Of a stretch of 64,000 bases of DNA, positions 34,844 to 42,460 are shown piece after piece. Origin of the DNA: Alphaproteobacteria bacterium. GTDB lineage: Bacteria > Pseudomonadota > Alphaproteobacteria > Micropepsales > Micropepsaceae. The stretch is from positions 372,001 through 436,000 of the forward strand of contig JADHVO010000001.1 in NCBI GenBank assembly GCA_016783965.1. Reading direction: 5' to 3'. Position numbers and translations under genes: made by a program. The notes under the pieces were generated by a model, which ran no database searches, was not told where the DNA came from, and saw only the letters and a list, made by a program, of their open reading frames with translations. Every line of letters begins with the position of its first letter. Position 1 is the stretch's first letter.

Positions 34844-35395
34844 ATGAACCTAGTGCTCGGCTTCGTGCCGTTCATCCTGTTTGCCGTGCTGATGCGGCTC
34901 AGCACCGACCTGGCACTCTGGATCGCCTTCGCAGCTGCGTTCGTGCTCGGCATGCGCTCCTTTCTGGATACCCGCGTCCTCAAAACACTCGATGCCGGCA
35001 ACACGGCGTTGTTCGGCCTTCTTGCGCTCTACAAGGGCTTCATTGAGCCCGGGCTCTCTTTCGGTGCACTTCTTCTTGCGGTCGATGGAGGCCTGCTCGC
35101 GATCATGGTCGCGTCGCTCGTCCTGCACGAGCCATTCACCATGCAGTATGCCCGGGAGCAGGTGTCGTCCGACCAATGGCAGACCCCGCTGTTCCTGCGA
35201 ACGAACTACGTGATCACCGGTGTGTGGGTCGCGGCCCTGGCTCTGATGACGGCCGCCGACGCCGCTGCGACGCTGACCTCGTCGATTTCCGTGACTTCAG
35301 CCATGGCAGCCGGTCTAGTGGCGCTGGCTATCGCAGTTACGTTCAGCTTGCGCTATCCGGCCTATCTCCGGGAGCGTGATGAGCCGCAGGCTTAG
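34844..35395 (+). CDS. Membrane protein, unknown function
   Basis: Protein of 183 residues with at least four hydrophobic helices (VLGFVPFILFAVLMRL, LALWIAFAAAFVLGM, GALLLAVDGGLLAIMVASLV, AMAAGLVALAIAVTFSL) and a polar loop around QYAREQVSSDQWQ. No family assigned with confidence. It precedes the disrupted YhfC gene by 18 bp, so the two are likely one transcript. Confidence 0.65.
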   Translation: MNLVLGFVPFILFAVLMRLSTDLALWIAFAAAFVLGMRSFLDTRVLKTLDAGNTALFGLLALYKGFIEPGLSFGALLLAVDGGLLAIMVASLVLHEPFTMQYAREQVSSDQWQTPLFLRTNYVITGVWVAALALMTAADAAATLTSSISVTSAMAAGLVALAIAVTFSLRYPAYLRERDEPQA

Positions 35396-35413
35396 CCTGT
35401 TCGGGGGAAGCTC

Positions 35414-36181
35414 GTGATCTCGAGCGGCGTCATTGCGGGGCTTGCGGTGTCGTGCCTTGTGTAAATCGGCGCGCCTTTTGTGGTCTATTTTGCCTTGCGC
35501 CGGCGGATGCGTTTGTCATGGATCAATGTCGGCATCGGGGCTCTGACATTCTTCGTCGCCGCATTGCTGCTTGAGCAGATCCTGCACTTCCTTGTTCTCA
35601 AGGCGAACCCCACTGTTGCTGCATGGTTTCACGCAAACACCGCGGCTTATGCCACCTATGGTGTGCTTGCCGCTGGCATGTTTGAAGAGGTAGGACGCTT
35701 CGTCGCGATGCGACGGTTCGTGAGGTCGACCGGGAATCCGGGGACCGCGATCGCTTATGGGCTGGGCCATGGTGGCCTCGAAGCCTTGCTTATCGGCGGT
35801 CTCGCACAGCTTCAGGCGGTGGCCATCGCCGTCATGTTCAACAACGGAACGTTGTCGCCCACCGCTTCGCCTCTGCTCAAGGTCGCCTATGCGAACCTTC
35901 TGGAGCTGACCCTTCCGATGGCGCTGGTCGGCGGCGGCGAGCGGCTCATCGCGCTCGCCTTCCAGATCGTGCTGTCGCTTGTCGTCTGGCGAGCCGTCGA
36001 GACGAAACGGACCTGGCTGTTGTTCGCCGCCGTTGCGTTTCACGCCCTGGGCGATCTCGGCGCCGCCCTGTTCCAGACCGGCATTATCCGGTCAGTCTTC
36101 GTAGCAGAGGGCGGTGCCGTTGTCGTGATGATGCTGGCCGCCGGCTTCCTGCGACTGCTGCCGCAGCCGGTCGCCAGCTGA
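35414..36181 (+). pseudogene. YhfC-family intramembrane protease, interrupted by an in-frame stop
   Basis: A GTG at 35414 with a strong ribosome site (GGGGGAAG, 35403-35410) opens a frame VISSGVIAGLAVSCLV, hits TAA at 35462-35464, then continues IGAPFVVYFALRRRM without further stops to 36181. The whole reads as a normal YhfC/glutamic-type intramembrane protease: EEVGR, GHGGLEA and FHALGD motifs, six or more helices. The TAA lies inside the first helix. Either a nonsense mutation, or translation restarts at GTG 35480 and gives 233 residues lacking half of helix 1. Read-through is another possibility. Confidence 0.72.
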
Positions 36182-36261
36182 GGCTTTGCGTCGATGCGAG
36201 CCGCACGATAGGTTCGCCATGCCTCGCGAACCGAGCGGCTCTCCGGAGATCCTGTCACTCT

Positions 36262-36897
36262 ATGCGTCCCGTCATCGCCGCATTCCTGCTGTTGCTGCTC
36301 GCGGGGTGCGCCACCACGCAACCACCGGCGCCGCGCCCGCCGCCGCCTGATCCCAGAACGCTGATGAGCGCGCTGGAGCAGCGCATCGCGATTCTGATTG
36401 CCGACCAGCGGTCGCGCATCGATCCTGAGGCCAAGCCGCTCATGATCGACCCGGAATTGGTGGACATCGCGCGGCAGCGCTCGTCCGACATGGCGACGAA
36501 GCACTACTTCGCCCACGCCGCCCCCAATGGCGACACATCTGCGTCAATCCTGATGGCCGAGGACACACGCTTCCAGGGTCTGCTCGGTGAGAACATCGCG
36601 GCGCAGCACTATCGCGCCGAGCTCGGCATCGATGTCGATCAATTCGCGCGCAGCTTCGTCGACATCTGGCTGAAGAGCCCGAAGCACAAGGAAAACCTGG
36701 CCTATGCGGAGTACAATCGCACCGGCATCGGCGCGGCGGTCGATGGGGATACCGTCTACGTTACGCAGCTTTTCGCGACGGATCTCGGGCTCGGCCCGCA
36801 TCTCGACGCCCCAGCCGATCCGGTGACTCCGATACGCGACAACCATGCTATCGTGCCCAAGCCGAAGCCCGAACCGGGCCTGCGCGGACCCAGGTAA
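36262..36897 (+). CDS. CAP-domain (SCP-like) lipoprotein
   Basis: Protein of 211 residues. Lipobox LLLAGC with lipidated Cys16, a Pro-rich linker, then a CAP domain: HYFAHAAPNGDTSASIL, LGENIAAQ, DIWLKSPKHKENLAYAEYNR and YVTQLFA. Known CAP proteins are cysteine-rich extracellular proteins or peptidoglycan-associated; catalytic roles are unsettled. Anchored in the periplasm/outer membrane. Stop codon overlaps the start of the Mpo1-like gene by one base. Confidence 0.83.
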   Translation: MRPVIAAFLLLLLAGCATTQPPAPRPPPPDPRTLMSALEQRIAILIADQRSRIDPEAKPLMIDPELVDIARQRSSDMATKHYFAHAAPNGDTSASILMAEDTRFQGLLGENIAAQHYRAELGIDVDQFARSFVDIWLKSPKHKENLAYAEYNRTGIGAAVDGDTVYVTQLFATDLGLGPHLDAPADPVTPIRDNHAIVPKPKPEPGLRGPR

Positions 36898-37247
36898 TGG
36901 CCGAGACGACTGGCACCAACCGACCGATCGAAAGCTACGCCGACTTCTGGCTGTACTACCTGCAGGAGCATGCGAAGCCGGCTACGCGGAGGCTGCACTT
37001 CCTCGGCACCGGTTTGGCCTTGGCAACGCTCAGTGCGGCCATCGTCAGCGGCCGCGCATGGCTCGGTGGAGCGGCGCTGCTCGCGGGTTACGGTCCCGCG
37101 TGGGTCGCCCACTTCTTTATTGAGAAGAACCGGCCGGCGACCTTCACCTATCCGTTCTGGTCGCTGATTTCTGACTTCCGGATGGCATTCACGTGGCTTA
37201 CCGGGCATCTGGACGAAGAACTCGCAAAGGCCGGCGTCCACCGCTAA
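36897..37247 (+). CDS. Mpo1-like (DUF962) membrane protein
   Basis: Protein of 116 residues of the DUF962/Mpo1 family: YADFWLYYLQEHAKPATRRL, HFLGTG, GYGPAWVAHFFIEKNRPATF, then YPFWSLISDFRMAF. Yeast Mpo1 is an iron-dependent dioxygenase shortening 2-hydroxy fatty acids; conserved histidines needed for that are present here (HAKP, HFLG, AHFF). Probable membrane 2-hydroxyacid oxidase; inferred from the family. Start codon shares one base with the upstream stop (TAATG). Confidence 0.82.
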   Translation: MAETTGTNRPIESYADFWLYYLQEHAKPATRRLHFLGTGLALATLSAAIVSGRAWLGGAALLAGYGPAWVAHFFIEKNRPATFTYPFWSLISDFRMAFTWLTGHLDEELAKAGVHR

Positions 37248-37392
37248 CCGGCCATTAACGCTGATCGGAGAAGTTAGGCGTCAAGCGACAACCCCGCGGA
37301 GGGGTCGCCGCGAATCGGGTGACCAACCATTCTTTACACTACATCTTGACACCAGTACTTATGCTAGTGGGTGCGGTGCTAAGTGAGTCGAA

Positions 37393-39990
37393 ATGCGGCC
37401 TGACATTCCTTGGAACGTGGCGGGTATCCCGCCCGAGGCGCGCGAAGCCGCTCGAGCGGCAGCTCGCCGGGAAGGTCTCTCGGTCGGCGAATGGATGACC
37501 CGGAAGATTCTCCGCAGCTTTTCCGAGGCGCCTGACGACATGACACCTGCGCGCGAACAATGGACCTCCAACGGAGGCTATAACCCGCAACCCGAACCGC
37601 GTCCGCTCTCCCGCCGCGACACCGACGACATGCTGGCTCATGTCGCGCGCAGCGAGAGCGAAAGCGGCGACATCTATCGCCGCATCGAGGAGCAGTTGCG
37701 CAACGTTGCGCGTCGCCTCGAATCGACCGAGCGCAACCAATCCGAAAACAACCGCGCGATGAGCAAGGCGGCGTCGGAGATCAACGTTGCCGCCCGTGAG
37801 CAAGCACAAGCCTTCGACCAGCTCGGCGGCAGCGTCATGAGCCTCGCCGACCGGCTTGAGCGCCTCGAGCGCAATGCCGCCGGCGACGGCACCCGCGATG
37901 CGATCAAGGGTCTGCACCAAGGCCTCTCGCGGCTTGCCGACCAGATCACGACGACCGCCAACCATTCGGCGTCACAGATCGCGACACTTGCCAACAGCCT
38001 GGAAGCTCTCGCCGGGCGCCTCGCGCAGGCGCGGCAGGAGGCAGAGCACACGTCGCACCAGCTTGAGCAGCGTATCTCTCAGCTCGATGCGCGCGTGGCG
38101 CAGGTTTCGCATATCGACCGCCAGATCAACCAGATCGACAACCAGGTCGCGCAGATCGACCAGCGGTTGAGCCACGTCTCCGCGCTCGACGACCGCCTCC
38201 GCTCCGTCGAGCGCGGCATGCAGTCCAACAGCGACGCCGTCAGCCACGCCCTGGAATCCATCGAAGCCCGCAAGGACGAAGAAGCCAACCAGTTGCGCCG
38301 CGACGCGGAAACCGCCGGCGCGATCGCGCGGCTCGAGGACAATTTCTCGCGTCTAGAGATGCGCGGACCCGATCCGGCCCTCGACCGCCGCCTGTCCGGC
38401 ATCGAGCGCAGTCTGAGCGACATCGTCACGCGCTTCGACGCACCCACCCACAACGACGCCGTCGAAGACAACATCAAGCGTCTGGCCCAGCGCATCGAGG
38501 CCGCGGAAGCGCGGCAGCGCGAGCAGGTGGCGGAGTTGCGCGCCGCGATGAACGACGCCGCAAGACATGTTGCGGCGGCGGACGCGCTGTCGCACCCGGT
38601 AACCGGCGCACAGGCAACACCTTTCCCGCCGGTTGCGAGTTTCGATGCTCCGCCCTTCGCGGAAATTAACACGCCGCCGTCGGCCGAGCTGCATGGATTC
38701 CAGGCCGGCGCCGATCCGTTCGCCGCTGCACCGGCCTACACCGCTGCCGCCGCGCCGTTTGCCGCCGCTGAACCGGCGTTCGGAGGGGCCGCATTCGGCG
38801 CCGATCCTTTTGCGGCCGAGCCGCCGCCGCCCGCGCCACCGGCCGCCGGCCCCGACTCTTATCTCTCTGCCGCACGCCGTTCAGCCCGTGCGGCTGCCGC
38901 ACAAGCGGAAGCCGAGCGCGGCTCGCGCATGGGCGGCTTCTCCTGGGGCGCAGCTGCCGCGACCGAGACCGCCGCTGCTGACGCAAAATCGGGCAGCAAG
39001 AAGACCTACATCTGGATCGCCGTCGTTGCCGGACTGTCCATCGTGGCGCTTGCGGGGGGTGCGATCCTGAGCCAATCGATCAGTGGCAACTCGACCCACA
39101 CGATCCAGCGCAGCAGCGATGGCCCCCTGTTCGAGAAGAGCCAGCCAAGCGTCACCGGTCCGGTTGCGACGCGTCCGGCGGCCGATCTCCTGCCGCCCGA
39201 GAACGGCGCTAGCGTCACCATCCCGGTTCAAACGCCGCCATTGAGGGGCGCCAAGCCGGCTGCACCGAAACCGCTGCCCACACAGGCCGTCGCGCCGACA
39301 CCTGTCCGTCCGGTACCCGTGGCACCGGCAACTCCGCCGGCCATGCCGCCGCAGCAAGCCGCGCTCACGCCGCTCGACAAGCTCACGCAGATGGCGAATG
39401 CGGGCAACGCGAAGGCCGAGTTGGTCGTCGGCCTCAAATATCTCGACGGCGATGGCGTCACCGCAAGCGACAGCGACGCCGCCAAGTGGCTGGAACGCGC
39501 TGCCGAACAGGGCATGGCAGTGGCGCAGTATCGTCTGGGCACGATGTATGAGCGCGGCCGTGGTGTTCCGTCAGACGCCGCCAAGGCCGTGAAGTGGTAC
39601 CAGCTCGCTGCGCAGGCCGGTAATCGCAAGGCGATGCACAATCTCGCCGTGGCCTACGCCTCGGGCGCGGGCGTTCCGAAGAATCTTCCTGAAGCCGCGC
39701 GCTGGTTCTCCAAGGCCGCCGCGTTGGGCCTCGCCGACTCCGAGTTCAATCTTGCGGTCCTGTATGAACGTGGGCTTGGCGTGCCGCAGAGCCTGCTCGA
39801 TGCGTACAAGTGGTACGCGATCGCGGCCGCCGGCGGCGACACCGAGTCGAAGAATCGCATCGGCGCACTCGCGACGCAGCTCTCCGCAGACGACCGCGCT
39901 GCAGCTCAGCATGCAGCGGATGCTTTCCGTCCGGGGGCGCTCGACCCGCGCGCCAATGTGGCGCCATCTCTGAACGAGATCGCCGGCTGA
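37393..39990 (+). CDS. PodJ-like polar localisation protein with Sel1 repeats
   Basis: Protein of 865 residues. N-terminal short motif MRPDIPWNVAGIPPEAREAA and a ribbon-like segment (REGLSVGEWMTRKIL), a long coiled-coil (about 90-400), a Pro/Ala-rich linker, one transmembrane helix at about 538-560, a Pro-rich periplasmic stretch, and four to five Sel1 repeats near 665-840 (AKWLERAAEQGMAVAQYRLG, YERGRGVPSDAAKAV). The layout matches PodJ of Caulobacter and related cell-pole organisers, but the C-terminal peptidoglycan-binding domain of PodJ is absent. Likely inner-membrane scaffold at a pole or division site. Confidence 0.8.
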   Translation: MRPDIPWNVAGIPPEAREAARAAARREGLSVGEWMTRKILRSFSEAPDDMTPAREQWTSNGGYNPQPEPRPLSRRDTDDMLAHVARSESESGDIYRRIEEQLRNVARRLESTERNQSENNRAMSKAASEINVAAREQAQAFDQLGGSVMSLADRLERLERNAAGDGTRDAIKGLHQGLSRLADQITTTANHSASQIATLANSLEALAGRLAQARQEAEHTSHQLEQRISQLDARVAQVSHIDRQINQIDNQVAQIDQRLSHVSALDDRLRSVERGMQSNSDAVSHALESIEARKDEEANQLRRDAETAGAIARLEDNFSRLEMRGPDPALDRRLSGIERSLSDIVTRFDAPTHNDAVEDNIKRLAQRIEAAEARQREQVAELRAAMNDAARHVAAADALSHPVTGAQATPFPPVASFDAPPFAEINTPPSAELHGFQAGADPFAAAPAYTAAAAPFAAAEPAFGGAAFGADPFAAEPPPPAPPAAGPDSYLSAARRSARAAAAQAEAERGSRMGGFSWGAAAATETAAADAKSGSKKTYIWIAVVAGLSIVALAGGAILSQSISGNSTHTIQRSSDGPLFEKSQPSVTGPVATRPAADLLPPENGASVTIPVQTPPLRGAKPAAPKPLPTQAVAPTPVRPVPVAPATPPAMPPQQAALTPLDKLTQMANAGNAKAELVVGLKYLDGDGVTASDSDAAKWLERAAEQGMAVAQYRLGTMYERGRGVPSDAAKAVKWYQLAAQAGNRKAMHNLAVAYASGAGVPKNLPEAARWFSKAAALGLADSEFNLAVLYERGLGVPQSLLDAYKWYAIAAAGGDTESKNRIGALATQLSADDRAAAQHAADAFRPGALDPRANVAPSLNEIAG

Positions 39991-40098
39991 TCCAGAAACA
40001 AACGGTTGACCCTTAAGAGTCGCGCGCGCACAGTCGCTTGAGGCGCGGGCTATCAGATTCGATAGTCCTTTCAACCCTTTGGCGTATCGGTCGCGCGG

Positions 40099-41013
40099 AT
40101 GGAAATCTACCTCCCCATCGCCGAAATGTCGGTCCATTGGCTGATCCTGATCGGCCTAGGCGCAGCAATCGGGTTTCTGTCGGGCCTGTTCGGGGTCGGC
40201 GGCGGATTTCTCCTCACGCCGCTGCTGATCTTCTATGGCGTTCCCTCTGCCGTCGCAGTCGCGACGACGTCGAGCCACATCACCGCATCGTCCATCTCCG
40301 GCGCCATCGCGCATTGGCGCAAGCGCGCGCTCGATCTGAAGATGGGCGTAGTGATGGCAATCGGCGGCCTTGCCGGCACCGGGCTTGGCGTCTGGCTGTT
40401 CACGTACATGCGCCGTCAGGGACAAATGGATCTGCTGGTCTCCACGAGCTACGTCCTGCTGCTCGGCACCGTCGGCGGGCTGATGCTCAACGAGAGTCTT
40501 GCTGCGTTGCGGTCTAATCGCGACGGCGCAACGCCGTCGCGCCGGGTGCAACACACCTGGATGCATGGCCTGCCGTTCAAGATGCGCTTCCGGGAGTCGC
40601 GCTTGTACATCAGCGTTATCCCGCCGCTCGCGATCGGCCTCTTCGTCGGCATCTTGTCCGCGATCATGGGCGTTGGCGGCGGTTTCGTGATCGTGCCGGC
40701 CATGATCTACATGCTGCGCATGCCCACCAATGTCGTCATGGGCACATCGCTGTTCCAGATCATCATCGTGACGGCGGCCACAACGATCCTCCAGGCGACC
40801 ACCAATTTCTCCGTCGACATCATGCTGGCCGGCCTCCTGATCATCGGCGGCGTGGTGGGCGCGCAGTTCGGCGTGCGGGTCGGCGCCCGGCTACGCGGCG
40901 AGCAATTGCGGCTTCTGCTGGCTTTGCTGGTCCTGGCCGTTGGTGTCCGACTCCTGGTGGGCCTGGTGTTGCGGCCGGATGACCTGTTCTCGATCCAGAT
41001 GGGCGGGCAATGA
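40099..41013 (+). CDS. TauE/SafE-family sulfite or organosulfonate exporter
   Basis: Membrane protein of 304 residues with about eight helices and the two TauE/SafE repeat motifs GLFGVGGGFLLTPLLIFYGV and SAIMGVGGGFVIVPAMIYML. It should export sulfite, sulfoacetate or similar anions. The stop overlaps the start of the TIGR02186 gene by four bases, and this pair is conserved in alphaproteobacteria, so they probably act together in the membrane. Confidence 0.85.
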   Translation: MEIYLPIAEMSVHWLILIGLGAAIGFLSGLFGVGGGFLLTPLLIFYGVPSAVAVATTSSHITASSISGAIAHWRKRALDLKMGVVMAIGGLAGTGLGVWLFTYMRRQGQMDLLVSTSYVLLLGTVGGLMLNESLAALRSNRDGATPSRRVQHTWMHGLPFKMRFRESRLYISVIPPLAIGLFVGILSAIMGVGGGFVIVPAMIYMLRMPTNVVMGTSLFQIIIVTAATTILQATTNFSVDIMLAGLLIIGGVVGAQFGVRVGARLRGEQLRLLLALLVLAVGVRLLVGLVLRPDDLFSIQMGGQ

Positions 41014-41750
41014 AGGGCTGGGCGTTCCTCGCAGCCGCTCTGCTGCTGGCGGCGCCGGCGGCGGCCGAAGATCTTGTTTCCGGCCTGTCGCAGGACACGG
41101 TGCAGATCACTTCGAACTACACGGGCGCCGACATCGTCGTGTTCGGAGCGATCGAGCATCTGGAAGACACAGGCGTCAATGACGTCGTCGTCGTCGTGCG
41201 CGGTCCGGACGCCAACGTGACCGTACACAAGAAAGATAATGTTCTCGGCATCTGGATCGCCCGCGATCAGGCGAAGCTGCTTGCGATACCGGGCTACTAC
41301 TACCTGTCGAGCACGCGTCCCATCGACCAGATTGCGGCCAAGTTCACGCTCTCGCGCTACGAGATCGGGCTTCAGAACATTGCAGCGCAGAACGTCGTCA
41401 GCCATCACGATCCGGAGCCGTTCCGACAGGCGTTGATCCGGCACATGCAGCAAGGCGGCCTGTATGGCGAGCAGCTGGGTGTCGAATTCTCCGGCCCGAC
41501 ACTGTTCCACACGCACGTGCCACTTCCCGCAGAAGTGCCGACCGGACAATACAACGTCGAGGTCTATCTGTTTCGCGACGGCAATGTGATCAGTGCGCAG
41601 TCGACGCCACTGTATATCGACCAGGCCGGCCTCGAGCGGCGGCTCTACAACTTCGCGCACCTCTCGCCATTGTCTTACGGCCTGTCGACGGTACTGATGG
41701 CCGTTCTGCTCGGGTGGCTGTCGTCATTGATCTTCCGGCGCGCGGATTAG
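41010..41750 (+). CDS. TIGR02186 family protein
   Basis: Protein of 246 residues. Signal peptide (MKGWAFLAAALLLAAPAAAE), a periplasmic beta-rich domain (ADIVVFGAIEHLED, DVVVVVRGPDANVTVHKKD, HTHVPLPAEVPTGQYNVEVY), and one C-terminal membrane helix (LSTVLMAVLLGWLSSLIF). This is the conserved alphaproteobacterial TIGR02186 family, found beside TauE/SafE exporters; precise role unknown, likely an accessory subunit. The TAG stop overlaps the convergent PdeM stop codon. Confidence 0.85.
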   Translation: MKGWAFLAAALLLAAPAAAEDLVSGLSQDTVQITSNYTGADIVVFGAIEHLEDTGVNDVVVVVRGPDANVTVHKKDNVLGIWIARDQAKLLAIPGYYYLSSTRPIDQIAAKFTLSRYEIGLQNIAAQNVVSHHDPEPFRQALIRHMQQGGLYGEQLGVEFSGPTLFHTHVPLPAEVPTGQYNVEVYLFRDGNVISAQSTPLYIDQAGLERRLYNFAHLSPLSYGLSTVLMAVLLGWLSSLIFRRAD

Positions 41751-42460
41751 CGCGCCGCTGCGACCCCCACGAATCGCGGCGTGCCGCGCGCCGGAACGGC
41801 ATAAACGCGGCGTCCGCCCAGCATGTACGCGGCAAAGTCCTGCGCGAACAGAGACGAGATGACCGGATCGTCCACGCCCAATCCGCCGGCATAAGCGCCG
41901 AAGGCCGGCATCACCATCCGCGTTCCGTCTGAGGCAAAGCATCGGCGGCGCAGGCTGTGGCCGCGCAGAGTTACGGTAGCGCAAGGATGCAAGTGACCGG
42001 CGATCTCGCCGGCCTGCGGTATCGCTGCCGGCTCGTGCCTGAAGACCAGACCGCCGATCGCGATTTCCGCTGTGACCCTACCGCCAAGCCATGTGGGCGG
42101 TTGTGGATCGTGGTTGCCCTCAATCCAGACCCAGTTGGTTCCGTTCACGAACGACGCCAGCGTCGCACGCTCGAAGCCATCCAGCCGGTTGGCGGCATCG
42201 CGGTCATGAAATGAGTCGCCGAGTGCGATCACCCGCGACGGGGCATAGCGGGCGATCAGTGCGCCCATGCGCTTCAGGGCCGTGCGGGTATCATAAGGTG
42301 GGATCAGCGCGCCAAAGCGGGCGAGCGACGAGCCTTTCTCGAAATGGATGTCGGAGAAGACGAGCGTGCGTTCGGCCGGCCACCAGGCCGCGCCGGCGCA
42401 GTCGAGCACCAGGCGCTCGCCGTTCACCTCCGCCTGCATCTGGTAGTTGTCAATCGACAC
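41747..42460 (-). CDS. pdeM: Ligase-associated DNA damage response endonuclease PdeM
   Basis: Metallophosphoesterase of 237 residues. Metal ligands lie in FSDIHFEKG (Asp37, His39), GDSFHD (81-86), GNHD (115-118), His142 and GHLHP (155-159). PdeM is part of the ligase-associated DNA damage response module; it likely cleaves DNA or nucleotide ends with the helicase. Start overlaps the helicase 3' end by 11 bases. The ATP-dependent ligase and exonuclease that often complete the module are not in this window. Confidence 0.88.
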   Translation of the reverse strand: MSIDNYQMQAEVNGERLVLDCAGAAWWPAERTLVFSDIHFEKGSSLARFGALIPPYDTRTALKRMGALIARYAPSRVIALGDSFHDRDAANRLDGFERATLASFVNGTNWVWIEGNHDPQPPTWLGGRVTAEIAIGGLVFRHEPAAIPQAGEIAGHLHPCATVTLRGHSLRRRCFASDGTRMVMPAFGAYAGGLGVDDPVISSLFAQDFAAYMLGGRRVYAVPARGTPRFVGVAAAR

